Shown: in pieces, positions 24,230-32,675 of the stretch
How the letters are laid out: each line of letters begins with the position of its first letter
Position numbering within the stretch: position 1 is the first letter of the stretch
NCBI GenBank assembly: GCA_947631935.1
Contig: CANRNG010000009.1
Location: 1 to 35,779, forward strand
Source: an uncultured Erysipelothrix sp.
GTDB lineage: Bacteria; Bacillota_I; Bacilli_A; Erysipelotrichales; Erysipelotrichaceae
Reading direction: 5' to 3'
Length of the DNA: 35,779 nt
The notes under the pieces: model-generated
The model's database searches: none
What the model saw: only the letters and a program-made list of their open reading frames with translations
Told to the model about the DNA's origin: nothing
Program-made: the position numbers and the translations under genes

Positions 24230-24755
24230 AGAAATTTATTTAGAAACGCTACGATCTTTATTAAAAGGGAAACCTGAGGATGAAATTGAAGCTGCAATGG
24301 TTTATTGCGAAGAATATATCGATGAAGTGAATGATATGAATGTGGTCTTAAAAGAATTGGGAACCCCAAAACAATTTGCGAAAAACGTTTCAGGTCCCAT
24401 CACCCATGACAATAAAAACTTATGGGTAATCATTCTTGCGATCTTATCTGCACCCCTTTCCATTCCCTTAATACTGGCCTTATTGGCCATCATCTTTACC
24501 TTTGTGGCAGTTGTTTTCTCAATGATATTGGTTGCGATTACCCTCGCGCTTGCAGCTGTATCCATCCTTGTGATTTCGTTACTACACTTAAACATTGACC
24601 TGTATAATGCCTTATTTATTGTTTCCCTTTCTGTGATGGCATTGGGAATCTCGCTTGTCTTATTTTCAAGTATGGTCCGATTGATTCAACGGTCCTTACC
24701 TTGGTTTAATCAAACTGTCAACAAAGTGATTAAAAGAAAGGGTGAAAAAGCATGA
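24222..24755 (+). CDS. DUF1700/HAAS-type membrane protein
   Basis: A 177-residue protein. The N-terminal helical domain TKEIYLETLRSLLKGKPEDEIEAAMVYCEEYIDE, with a following LKELGTPKQFAK, is the DUF1700 (HAAS) signature. Four hydrophobic helices follow (about residues 68-165). I chose the ATG at 24222, after AGAGGTG; a GTG at 24213 is less likely. Its stop overlaps the start of the DUF4097 gene (ATGA). In related operons the HAAS domain couples the PadR regulator to a membrane output, but the mechanism is not known. Confidence 0.85.
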   Translation: MTKEIYLETLRSLLKGKPEDEIEAAMVYCEEYIDEVNDMNVVLKELGTPKQFAKNVSGPITHDNKNLWVIILAILSAPLSIPLILALLAIIFTFVAVVFSMILVAITLALAAVSILVISLLHLNIDLYNALFIVSLSVMALGISLVLFSSMVRLIQRSLPWFNQTVNKVIKRKGEKA

Positions 24756-25609
24756 AAAAAATAAGTAGCATTGGATGGGCCTTAACTGGATTGGGCCTTA
24801 TTGGCGCATTGGTTATCTCTATGTTTTTTACCATCAATTTTGGAAGCATTCAAGATATGATCAACCAAAGTCCTTTAATTTCATTTGGCAATCGCACCAA
24901 CAATAAAACGTTCGAGAAAACCTATACCCACTTTACCAATTTGGAAATTGATGTAGATGCTGGAAGCGTTTATGTAAAAACAGGCGATACTTATTCATTA
25001 ACCATCAATTACTGTGATTCCTGTAATTTTAGATTCACTGAAACCATGGATGGCAACACTTTAAAAATTGAAAGCAATCAAAAATCATCATTTATCGGTC
25101 TTAATTTTGGCTACCATAAACCTGTCTTCACCCTGACTGTTCCTAAAGATGTCAAACTTGATGATGTATATATTGACAGTGATCTGGGGATCTTAGAACT
25201 TAAACAGCTCAATATCCACAATTTGGATTTGGAAGCCAAGATGGGTGATATTTCAGTGGAAGACAGTCAAATTACTCAAGGTGAAATTGATGCTTCCTTG
25301 GGCGATCTAAAAGTTTCTTCTAATTTCAAATCATTAAGACTCAAGTTAAGCATGGGAAGTGTCAATTTTAAAGGCACTGTTGAAACCCTCGATCTTGACA
25401 ATGCGATGGGTGATTCAAACTTGTATATCTTGGGTAGTATTGACGATTACTACATTGAGGCTAAGTCATCCCTAGGTAACCTTCAAATAAATGAATACTA
25501 TGAAGATGGCATTGATAATAAAATCGAACTCAACACCCATTTAAATACACATAAACATATCAAACTCAACAATTCGATGGGTAATATTGATGTACAGTTT
25601 TCAGACTAA
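24752..25609 (+). CDS. DUF4097-type surface beta-solenoid protein
   Basis: A 285-residue protein with an N-terminal membrane anchor (residues 7-29) and then an extracytoplasmic beta-rich region. Repeats follow the pattern of DUF4097: LEIDVDAGSVYVKTGD, LDLEAKMGDISVEDSQ, GEIDASLGDLKV, LKLSMGSVNFKG, DLDNAMGDSNLYI and IKLNNSMGNIDVQF. Each repeat contains a (M/L)G-(D/S/N) turn at a spacing of about 20 residues. It is the last gene of the PadR operon and has AAAGGGTG before the ATG. It ends in a bidirectional terminator. Confidence 0.88.
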   Translation: MKKISSIGWALTGLGLIGALVISMFFTINFGSIQDMINQSPLISFGNRTNNKTFEKTYTHFTNLEIDVDAGSVYVKTGDTYSLTINYCDSCNFRFTETMDGNTLKIESNQKSSFIGLNFGYHKPVFTLTVPKDVKLDDVYIDSDLGILELKQLNIHNLDLEAKMGDISVEDSQITQGEIDASLGDLKVSSNFKSLRLKLSMGSVNFKGTVETLDLDNAMGDSNLYILGSIDDYYIEAKSSLGNLQINEYYEDGIDNKIELNTHLNTHKHIKLNNSMGNIDVQFSD

Positions 25610-25643
25610 AAAAAAGCAGTTAGCGTACGCTAATTGCTTTTAT
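25608..25643. terminator. Bidirectional terminator between DUF4097 and DegV genes
   Basis: AAAAGCA-G-TTAGCGTACGCTAA-T-TGCTTTT is a near-perfect hairpin with flanking A and T runs. Confidence 0.85.
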
Positions 25644-26473
25644 TTTCCAATAATTTGAATTGCCAAACACTTAGGGCCCCCTTGTGTAATAAAGGCACAG
25701 GACAAGTTATCAATTTCAACTTTCACCACATTAAACATTTCTTTAATTCTTGTTGCTACCATTTCTGCTTGTTCAGGAACAAAGGCATGGGATATACAGA
25801 AGTGATAATTTGAGTCGATACCATTTTCCTTAAAATGATTTAACACTTTATTAACACCCATGTTAAAATTACGCGAAATCGCAAATTTTTCCAAACGATT
25901 ACCCTCTTGAGTTTGTGTTAGAATGGGTTGAACTTTTAAAAATCCACTTATCGTTGCGGCTAAGGATGTTAAGCGTCCACCCCGCTTCAAGAACTCAAAG
26001 TCTTGCGGTAATAGAAAACTCTCTGTTGTTGCGATCATCTTTTCCATTGCTACCACAATTTCTTCCAAGCTATGGTTTTGATCACGCATTTCAATGGCTT
26101 TCTCTACCAATAAACGCTGTGGAATGGACAATGTCTTTGAATTGATAACTGTAATATTATCACGACCTGAAATTTCTTTTGCGCCCATGCAAGATTGATA
26201 CGTTCCTGACAATCCATCTGCCATGGTAATCACCAAAATCTCATCATCTGCATATTTTTCAAATAAATCTAGATAATACCCTGTTGCCGGTTGACTTGAA
26301 GTTGGAACATGCCCCTGTTGAATCAAATCATTAAAGGTAACACTGTCTATCTCTTCATATTCTTTGTAGGTTTTATTATTAATGGTTACACTCAACATCA
26401 AAACATCAATACCCTTTTTCTTACCCATCTCAACGTCCCAAAGTGTTGCACTGTCTGTAATAATTCTAATCAT
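25640..26473 (-). CDS. DegV-family fatty acid-binding protein
   Basis: A 277-residue DegV/FakB-type protein. The N-terminus reads IRIITDSATLWD, followed by the lipid-site motif TSSQPATGYYLDLF, and MADGLSGTYQSC with the conserved Ser. FLKRGGRLTS is the conserved central motif and the C-terminus holds FCISHAFVPEQAE. FakB proteins present fatty acids to the kinase FakA for phosphorylation; no fakA is in the window. GAGG precedes the ATG. It is a single-gene transcript with -10 TATAAT at 26507-26512. Confidence 0.9.
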   Translation of the reverse strand: MIRIITDSATLWDVEMGKKKGIDVLMLSVTINNKTYKEYEEIDSVTFNDLIQQGHVPTSSQPATGYYLDLFEKYADDEILVITMADGLSGTYQSCMGAKEISGRDNITVINSKTLSIPQRLLVEKAIEMRDQNHSLEEIVVAMEKMIATTESFLLPQDFEFLKRGGRLTSLAATISGFLKVQPILTQTQEGNRLEKFAISRNFNMGVNKVLNHFKENGIDSNYHFCISHAFVPEQAEMVATRIKEMFNVVKVEIDNLSCAFITQGGPKCLAIQIIGK

Positions 26474-26506
26474 ATAATCCTCATTTCATCCATATTTTTC
26501 TTCTTC

Positions 26507-26512
26507 ATTATA
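26507..26512 (-). promoter_or_regulatory. -10 element of DegV gene
   Basis: TATAAT on the minus strand about 34 bases upstream of the start; the -35 (TATCTA at 17 bp) is weak. Confidence 0.35.
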
Positions 26513-26563
26513 ACGTAATGACACAAAGATAGATACGCTTTTAAAAAATAAACACAAAATACC

Positions 26564-26842
26564 TTAATTGATCTTTAGCAGTTTATCGATAAATTTATAT
26601 ATAAGCACAATACAACCAAAACTAATGACATAAAATAAAAGACTTAATAAGATCGAATGCTTATAAGAAATATACGCAAGCCAAAAAGCACCCGCACCCG
26701 CAGCAGCTAAAATCAAAATAATAATAGCAGCGATGGGATAACGAATTTTCTTATGAATAGATTTTGTGGTCGAAACATAATACGACCCTTCCACTACGAT
26801 TTCAAGTATGAATTCTACCAGAATTTGCATGAGAATTTCCAT
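26564..26842 (-). CDS. Small two-helix membrane protein
   Basis: A 92-residue protein I do not recognise by function. An amphipathic N-terminus (MEILMQILVEFILEIVVEGSYY) precedes a basic stretch (TKSIHKKIRYP). Two hydrophobic helices follow (about residues 38-60 and 64-84), then a basic tail. GGGGGAG precedes the ATG at 26842 by seven bases; the longer reading from 26872 lacks a ribosome site. It is transcribed divergently from the zinc-ribbon membrane protein gene at 26921, and their promoters overlap. Confidence 0.65.
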   Translation of the reverse strand: MEILMQILVEFILEIVVEGSYYVSTTKSIHKKIRYPIAAIIILILAAAGAGAFWLAYISYKHSILLSLLFYVISFGCIVLIYKFIDKLLKIN

Positions 26843-26865
26843 GATAAGGCTCCCCCTTTTTTTTG

Positions 26866-26900
26866 ATTTCATTATACCATATACATGCTATAATAAATGA
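26866..26900. promoter_or_regulatory. Overlapping divergent extended -10 promoters
   Basis: The plus strand reads TGCTATAAT (TATAAT 26889-26894) and the minus strand reads TGGTATAAT (TATAAT at 26871-26876). The two -10 elements face away from each other only 12 bases apart, so each lies in the other's spacer region. Confidence 0.55.
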
Positions 26901-26920
26901 AAAGGAAGGTTTTAGCTAAA

Positions 26921-27340
26921 ATGGATAAAAATAAAATCTCTACGGGTAGAAAAGTTCTCTTTTACTTAGGAAATGTGTTGGTTGTTGTTGGCATTGTTCT
27001 TTTTATTTCGGTGTTTTTCACTTTCTTCAGTGATGATTTTGATGCCTCATTTAATTCCATGCCCCGATCTGTAATTGGTATCATCTTCATTGGCTTTGGA
27101 TCCTTTTTAAGGTCTTTGGGAGGCTTGGGACCCGCAGGTTCAGGTATATTATTAGATCCTGAGCGCGCTAGAAAAGACCTCAAACCCCACACCAATATGT
27201 TGGGTGAAATGGTCAGTGATGTGGTTGAAAAAATAAACTCAAATAAAGAAGACATTCAGTTAAAAGTAAAATGTCAGTCTTGTGGTACTTTAAATGATGA
27301 AGACGCAACGTATTGTAAATCTTGTGGCGCAAAAATTTAA
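26921..27340 (+). CDS. Membrane protein with C-terminal zinc ribbon
   Basis: A 139-residue protein. Two hydrophobic helices (about residues 12-35 and 50-70) are followed by a charged linker and a C-terminal zinc ribbon with two CxxC pairs, CQSCGTLNDEDATYCKSCG. This layout is common in Bacillota proteins of unknown function. I chose the ATG at 26921, downstream of AAGGAAGG (spacing about 11); an ATG at 26897 has no ribosome site and is close to the -10. No further function can be given. Confidence 0.7.
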   Translation: MDKNKISTGRKVLFYLGNVLVVVGIVLFISVFFTFFSDDFDASFNSMPRSVIGIIFIGFGSFLRSLGGLGPAGSGILLDPERARKDLKPHTNMLGEMVSDVVEKINSNKEDIQLKVKCQSCGTLNDEDATYCKSCGAKI

Positions 27341-27351
27341 TAAAAAATACT

Positions 27352-27380
27352 TAGACAGTCAAATCATAATATTATAATAT
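27352..27380 (+). promoter_or_regulatory. Promoter of TMEM164-type gene 2
   Basis: TAGACA (27352-27357), 17 bp, TAATAT (27375-27380); a perfect TATAAT at 27373-27378 is an alternative -10 with a short spacer. Confidence 0.5.
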
Positions 27381-27411
27381 ATATGTATGAAATAGAAATG
27401 AGGGCAAGTTT

Positions 27412-28155
27412 TTGGAAGACTTTTTTAAAACAATCGATCAACAAGGAGGTCGGATCCCTTTTGAAATATTTGGGACTGTACACCTCACATGGCTACTGGC
27501 CATATTTATAGGTAACTTAATACTCATTCAAATTTATAAAAAATTATCCACGCATCAGCGTAATCTTTTTAGGAAATACTTTGTAACCTTAATCTTCTTT
27601 TTAGAATATTCCCGAAGACTACTCCTCATCTTTATGGGTGCGTTCACCTTTGAAGATGTCCCCTTACACTTATGCTCAATTGGAATTGTGCTTTGTTTTA
27701 TCCATGCATTTAAACCAACACAGCTCCTAGACGATGCTTTATTTATGTTGGTCCTACCAGGTGCCTTAGCCGCTTTATTATTTCCCGATTGGAACACACC
27801 GATTCATTTTAATTACTTTTACATCCACAGTTGGGTTATCCACGGTTTGATGGTGGCCTATGTTTCAGTCTTATTGACAAGCGGCGAATTAATTCCCAAC
27901 CGAAAGAACTTGCTGTATATCTTCGGTGGTCTGGGTTTATTTGCAATTCCCATTTACGCTATCAATAAATTATGGAATACCAATTTCTTATTTATCAATA
28001 CACCCTCTCCGGGTTCCCCTTTGGTTTTCTTAGAATCAATCTTCGGAAACCCTGGCTATATCTTTGGACTATTAGCACTGGTACTCATGGTATGGACAAT
28101 CATGTATTGGGTTGATGGGTCTTTGAGATATTTTAAAAAAAGTGATCCAATGTGA
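27412..28155 (+). CDS. TMEM164/YwaF-type integral membrane protein 2
   Basis: A 247-residue membrane protein with about six to seven helices. EDVPLHLCSIGIVLCFIHAF (residues 81-100), with the P-L-H-L-C-S-I signature, identifies the TIGR02206/YwaF family, and WVIHGLMVAYVSVLL provides the second conserved His. It keeps the canonical H-L-C-S motif, whereas the paralogue at 19130 has Q-I-N-R at the same place. The start is a TTG at 27412 after AGGG; no in-frame ATG is upstream. It is a single-gene transcript ending in a bidirectional terminator. Confidence 0.8.
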   Translation: MEDFFKTIDQQGGRIPFEIFGTVHLTWLLAIFIGNLILIQIYKKLSTHQRNLFRKYFVTLIFFLEYSRRLLLIFMGAFTFEDVPLHLCSIGIVLCFIHAFKPTQLLDDALFMLVLPGALAALLFPDWNTPIHFNYFYIHSWVIHGLMVAYVSVLLTSGELIPNRKNLLYIFGGLGLFAIPIYAINKLWNTNFLFINTPSPGSPLVFLESIFGNPGYIFGLLALVLMVWTIMYWVDGSLRYFKKSDPM

Positions 28156-28165
28156 TCACTTTTAT
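28133..28165. terminator. Bidirectional terminator
   Basis: AAAAGTGATC and GATCACTTTT form a 10-bp perfect stem with flanking A and T runs between the converging TMEM164-type and ABC exporter genes. Confidence 0.85.
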
Positions 28166-29748
28166 TTTGCAATAGATTCAGTATGCGTCAATACACGACC
28201 AATCACAATCAGACTGATACATGAAATAACAATATAGTAAACAGACAAAACACCATAAGCAACATAAGCATAATCAGGGGCCACACTGACCCATATGCCA
28301 ATAATTAAGAGTGGCACTCCCAATATGACCATTTCACTCAACATTGAAACAAAACCTTCTAAAACCTTACCCAAGTAAGAACCAATAATTTCCTTGAAGA
28401 ATATCGAGAAATAAAGACTGGCCGCTCTTAATAGCGTCATCAAAAGCATGGATAACAGTAAATGGGAAATAGGCCATCTTAAATAAATGCCCATCGGTAA
28501 AAATAAGAAGACTGTTTGAATGAGTCCAGTTAAATGTGTAATTAATGTTGCATAGAAAACTTTCTTAAGATTGCTATCGGGTATGAGATAAATCAAGTAA
28601 TGATCAAAATCATAGTGCCATTGTAGGATTTGACTGAAAATATTCTTGAAGTATAGTTGAAAACCCATAAGCGCCAGGGGCATGATGACCTTCATATTTT
28701 CAAAAGGTTCTACCTTCATAAAATAAGCCAAGATACATCCAACCATTAAAACAAGCAGATCTCGATAGCGAATGGGAAAACGATGTTTTTTGGTAAACTC
28801 CAAAACGTGTTTATAAAAAATAGCAGAGGCGCCTGCGCCTTTCAAAACTGTTTTGGTTTTTTTAACTTTCTCTTTTTTACCCACAAAGCCAAGCCCGCCT
28901 TTTGAACTTTTATCCAAAGCAATTTGGTAGTCATCTGCAAATGTGAGCGCATCTTCATAATAGTCACCCCTCATTTTCATGGTTTTAGCATATACAAATA
29001 AGGCAAGACTTCCAAAAACAAAGCAGAGAGTTGAAATTAAGCGTATGGGTGTATAGCCCAGGATTACAAAATGAGCAAGACCAATCTTCCAACCAATAAG
29101 GGGTATTAAAAGGATGATTGGGTGACCCAAAATGTCATAGACTACTTCTTTTGAGATGCCTTCATTCATAAACGTAATTGAAACCCAAAGCAGTACAACC
29201 ATCATTAAGGCATACACACCATAACGAATTGCTTTTTTAAAATTATCACTCAATGTTTCAGAGCCATAGAAGATGGTAGCCAAGGCATACTCACCCACAT
29301 CCCCAATCAAAAGACTCAATCCATAATATAAAATGGCTGATAAAATTGGAATATGAAAGCCAACCACGCCAACCACAAACATCGCAATTGTAAATAGGAT
29401 ATTGACAATCATCGTTTTAGATAATCCATAAATGAGCGCCGATTTAGGTGAAATGGGCGTTGGAAAAACCAAATTAACATCGGCATGGGTAAAGACAATG
29501 CCTTTGCGTTTGAAATAGGTTAAAAGACTGGGACCGCTCATATATATATTAAAAATGGATAGCAATGCCACAAAACCTTGGGGTGTGACAATCCCAAAAC
29601 CCGATAACAGCTCTGGATACTGCATGAATCCCCATAAAATAAATCCCATCCAAATCAGTACGCCCAAAAATTTTAAAGGATTTCTCAACCATTTTTTAAA
29701 AGTATTTTTATAAGTGGTCACAATGAGATAAAGTGTTGGATTATGCAT
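28162..29748 (-). CDS. ABC exporter permease subunit (ABC-2-like)
   Basis: A 528-residue membrane protein with about 12 hydrophobic segments in two groups separated by a cytoplasmic loop (near residues 255-310, DYYEDALTFADDYQIALDK and KKEKVKKTKTV). The layout fits the putative ABC exporter family (PF16962 type) that pairs with a single ATPase subunit. NLVFPTPISPKSALIYGLSK near residue 95 is a conserved cytoplasmic segment of this group. The cargo is unknown. The gene overlaps the ATPase gene by eight bases. Confidence 0.8.
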   Translation of the reverse strand: MHNPTLYLIVTTYKNTFKKWLRNPLKFLGVLIWMGFILWGFMQYPELLSGFGIVTPQGFVALLSIFNIYMSGPSLLTYFKRKGIVFTHADVNLVFPTPISPKSALIYGLSKTMIVNILFTIAMFVVGVVGFHIPILSAILYYGLSLLIGDVGEYALATIFYGSETLSDNFKKAIRYGVYALMMVVLLWVSITFMNEGISKEVVYDILGHPIILLIPLIGWKIGLAHFVILGYTPIRLISTLCFVFGSLALFVYAKTMKMRGDYYEDALTFADDYQIALDKSSKGGLGFVGKKEKVKKTKTVLKGAGASAIFYKHVLEFTKKHRFPIRYRDLLVLMVGCILAYFMKVEPFENMKVIMPLALMGFQLYFKNIFSQILQWHYDFDHYLIYLIPDSNLKKVFYATLITHLTGLIQTVFLFLPMGIYLRWPISHLLLSMLLMTLLRAASLYFSIFFKEIIGSYLGKVLEGFVSMLSEMVILGVPLLIIGIWVSVAPDYAYVAYGVLSVYYIVISCISLIVIGRVLTHTESIAK

Positions 29749-30439
29749 GGTTTGACTCCGTTAAACCAAAGAACAAGGTTTCCAAATCTTCATTATCCAT
29801 CTCATCTTTATGAAAAACACCCAATGTTTTTCCTTGGTCAAGCAAGATTACCATATCCCAAAGATCATCCACCATATCCAACATATGGGTGGAGATTAAG
29901 ACTGTTGTCCCCTTTTCTTTGAGTTCTCTTATAATCAATTTGAGTTCCTTAATGGCTTTAGGATCCAATCCCACCATCGGTTCATCAAAAACAATGACCT
30001 TGGGTTCAACCAAAAGTGCACATGAAATGCTTACTTTTTGCATCATACCTTTTGAGAGTTCACTGCCCAATTTATCTTGTTTGTCTAAGAGTTCAAAGCG
30101 TTCTAAAAGGGCATCAATGGTCGTATCACTGACTTCTTTACGGTAAGCTTTGGCCATATATATTAAATGTTCTCTTACGGTTAATAAAGGAAACATCGCA
30201 GGTATTTCAGGCACATACCCAAAGGATTTTTTTGCGTCTAAATCTTTATTGAGATGCTCTTCAATATAGACTTCTCCTTCATAGCGAACCAAGCCTGCAA
30301 TACATTTGATGGCTGTCGATTTTCCAGCTCCATTGGGTCCCAATAATACCGCAATCACTCCAGATGGAACTTGAAAACTCACATGTTTTAACGCAATGGT
30401 TTTACTATATCTTTTGACTAAATTTCTAACACTTAACAT
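29741..30439 (-). CDS. ABC transporter ATPase subunit
   Basis: A 232-residue ATPase. Walker A is LGPNGAGKST, Q-loop region YVPEIPAMFP (the Q is replaced by E), signature LSKGMMQKVS, Walker B VIVFDEPMVGLD and H-loop ISTHML. The E at the Q-loop position and the S-K-G-M signature are typical of the ABC-2 and bacitracin/lantibiotic-type ATPases. It forms a two-gene operon with the permease. The ATG at 30439 follows GAGGTG by six bases. It is divergent from the two-component system at 30591. Confidence 0.9.
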   Translation of the reverse strand: MLSVRNLVKRYSKTIALKHVSFQVPSGVIAVLLGPNGAGKSTAIKCIAGLVRYEGEVYIEEHLNKDLDAKKSFGYVPEIPAMFPLLTVREHLIYMAKAYRKEVSDTTIDALLERFELLDKQDKLGSELSKGMMQKVSISCALLVEPKVIVFDEPMVGLDPKAIKELKLIIRELKEKGTTVLISTHMLDMVDDLWDMVILLDQGKTLGVFHKDEMDNEDLETLFFGLTESNHA

Positions 30440-30531
30440 AAAAATCACCTCTTATGAATAATTGTATCATAGAATTAATACATCAACACGACATTTTATT
30501 GAAATAGTAGCATTCACCCACAAAAATACAT

Positions 30532-30558
30532 TATAATAAAGACACATGGAAGACACAT
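30532..30558 (+). promoter_or_regulatory. Promoter region with 11-bp-phased direct repeats
   Basis: TATAAT (30532-30537) lies upstream of GACACAT repeats at 30541 and 30552, spaced 11 bases. They could be a response-regulator site near the transcription start. No good -35 is seen. Confidence 0.35.
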
Positions 30559-30590
30559 AAACGTGTTTAAATCAAACTGGAGTGATGCAT

Positions 30591-31256
30591 ATGTTCAAAA
30601 TATTAATCGTGGATGATGAACCTAAAATTAGAGAACTCATCCTCAAATATGGAAAAAACGAAGGCCATACCATGATGGAAGCCGAAGATGGCTATGAAGC
30701 CCTCTCTCTCATCGAATTTAATGATTTCGACCTTTTAATCGTGGACTTAATGATGCCCAATATGGATGGGTTTTCCTTAGTAAAACGCATTAGAGAAGAC
30801 TCCAAAATCCCCATCATCATGTTGACGGCACGGGGTGAAGAAATTGATAAGTTTCATGGCTTTGATCTGGGGGTCGATGATTACGTAGTCAAACCCTTTT
30901 CACCTAAAGAATTAATGTATCGTATCCATGCAATTTTAAATCGAACAACATCAATGGAAGAAAACTATGTATTCAAAGACTTCAATATCAATTTTAGTAA
31001 ACACCAAGTAAGCATCCATAACCAACCCATTGCTTTGGCTTTAAAGGAATATGATTTACTCACCTACTTAGTTAAAAATAAAGGATTGGCACTCACCCGC
31101 GATCAAATCTTGAATAAAGTTTGGGGCTTTGATTTTTATGGTGACGATCGAACACTGGATACCCATATCAAGCGTTTGCGAAAGAAATTGGGTGACTATG
31201 GTCAATATATTATAACCATTAGAGGGGTGGGATATCGTTTTGATGAAAAAATATAG
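30591..31256 (+). CDS. OmpR-family response regulator
   Basis: A 221-residue regulator. The receiver has VDDEPKI, phospho-acceptor D52 in LIVDLMMPNMDG, the Thr in IMLTARGEE, and the lysine in VDDYVVKPF. The winged helix has PIALALKEYDLLTYLV and DDRTLDTHIKRLRKKLG. The ATG at 30591 follows GGAG by eight bases. It overlaps the kinase gene by 14 bases. Confidence 0.92.
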   Translation: MFKILIVDDEPKIRELILKYGKNEGHTMMEAEDGYEALSLIEFNDFDLLIVDLMMPNMDGFSLVKRIREDSKIPIIMLTARGEEIDKFHGFDLGVDDYVVKPFSPKELMYRIHAILNRTTSMEENYVFKDFNINFSKHQVSIHNQPIALALKEYDLLTYLVKNKGLALTRDQILNKVWGFDFYGDDRTLDTHIKRLRKKLGDYGQYIITIRGVGYRFDEKI

Positions 31257-32592
31257 CATACAAAGAAAGCTGTTTCGCTACTTCATTGCCTTTGTGGGTA
31301 TCCTGGTATCCCTGCTTTGGCTTTTTCAGATTGTCTTCTTAGATGATTTTTATCGCATGATTAAAAGTAATGCCATTGAAAATATGATTGCCGACATTCA
31401 ACGCGATATCAAAGACAACCGCGACGTTGACTTAGAAGCCTATGCCCGCAATAATGAAATCCACATTCGCTTAATCCTACGCGATGGCACTGTAATTGGG
31501 GAATCTCAAAGCATGCAATCCCCCGATGTTCCCTTTGTTCCAGCAAGAGAGATGGCACGTATCTTTGAAGCGGCCACTGTGGATGGGGTACAAATTACTT
31601 TTGATGGTATGGGTATCAGCCAAAAAACCATGAGTTATGCGGTGCGTTTGAGCAATGATTTGGTACTATTTGTACAAGCAAACTTAGTACCCATTGATGC
31701 GACCGTCAACACACTCACCATCCAACTCTTTATCATTACAGGCATCCTAATTTTAGTTGCCTTGATTTTATCTATTTATATCTCTAAGAAAGTCTCCAAA
31801 CCCATCACGCAATTAAATGATACCGTTAAGAAACTGGGCTCCGGTGATTTCTCAGTCCAATTTGATGAATCGGGTTTCCAAGAAATTGAAGAACTCTCAA
31901 AAGCCTTGAATGAAATGAAAAATGACTTGGGCCAAATCCAAGAACTGAAGGATGAACTATTGGGAAATGTAGGCCACGACCTTCAAACCCCACTCACCAT
32001 GATTTTGGGCTATGCTGAATTGATGGAAGACATTCCAGAAGAAAGAACCCACGACAATATCAACCTCATCAAACGCGAGGCACAATATCTCAGTACCATG
32101 GTTAAAGATATGATGGACTTATCACGCATTAAAAAAAGCAATCCAACCACCTTTAATATCAACACAGTCATGGTTGACGTATTGGATCGCTTTAAAGCAC
32201 AAGGCCACAGTATCACATTCAATCCTGACCAAGAATATACCGTAACTTGTGATAAAACCCATTTAGTTCAAGTCGTTTATAACTTAATCAGCAATGCCAT
32301 CAACCACACTGAAAGTGATAAAAAGATTGAACTGAAGTTTGAAACACAGTCCGATAAACTCAAGATATCAATTATCGATGAAGGGGTTGGTATTGCAAAG
32401 GATGATTTACCCCATCTTTGGGATCGCTACTACCGCAGTAAAAATACACATCACCGTACCAAACAAGGTTCGGGATTGGGTTTATCGATTGTCAAGCGCA
32501 TATTCGAAATGGAAGCGATTGAATACGGTGTTGATAGTACTGAAAATGTAGGAAGCACATTTTGGTTTATCTTGCCTGAAGAACTTATTTAG
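31243..32592 (+). CDS. Sensor histidine kinase
   Basis: A 449-residue kinase: TM1 (residues 11-31), an extracellular domain of about 125 residues, TM2 (near 160-183), HAMP, HisKA with GNVGHDLQTPLTMILGYAELM, and an ATPase domain with NLISNAINHT, IDEGVGIAKDDL and GSGLGLSIVKRIFE. It is the partner of the overlapping upstream regulator. It ends in its own terminator, just upstream of the polyphosphate-type cluster, so that cluster may be a target but is not obligatorily co-transcribed. Confidence 0.92.
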   Translation: MKKYSIQRKLFRYFIAFVGILVSLLWLFQIVFLDDFYRMIKSNAIENMIADIQRDIKDNRDVDLEAYARNNEIHIRLILRDGTVIGESQSMQSPDVPFVPAREMARIFEAATVDGVQITFDGMGISQKTMSYAVRLSNDLVLFVQANLVPIDATVNTLTIQLFIITGILILVALILSIYISKKVSKPITQLNDTVKKLGSGDFSVQFDESGFQEIEELSKALNEMKNDLGQIQELKDELLGNVGHDLQTPLTMILGYAELMEDIPEERTHDNINLIKREAQYLSTMVKDMMDLSRIKKSNPTTFNINTVMVDVLDRFKAQGHSITFNPDQEYTVTCDKTHLVQVVYNLISNAINHTESDKKIELKFETQSDKLKISIIDEGVGIAKDDLPHLWDRYYRSKNTHHRTKQGSGLGLSIVKRIFEMEAIEYGVDSTENVGSTFWFILPEELI

Positions 32593-32608
32593 TTAAGTTC
32601 TTTTTTTA
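32577..32608 (+). terminator. Terminator of two-component operon
   Basis: AGAACTTA, TTTAGT and TAAGTTCT form an 8-bp perfect stem followed by seven T residues; it overlaps the kinase stop codon. Confidence 0.85.
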
Positions 32609-32619
32609 TTCTCGTAGCG

Positions 32620-32649
32620 TTCAGAAAGGTGTCACATTCAAGCTATAAA
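32620..32649 (+). promoter_or_regulatory. Possible promoter of VTC/DUF4956 cluster
   Basis: TTCAGA (32620-32625), 18 bp, TATAAA (32644-32649), about 27 bases upstream of the ATG at 32676. Confidence 0.4.
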
Positions 32650-32675
32650 CTTAGTTTTGTTAAGGAGGATTCACG

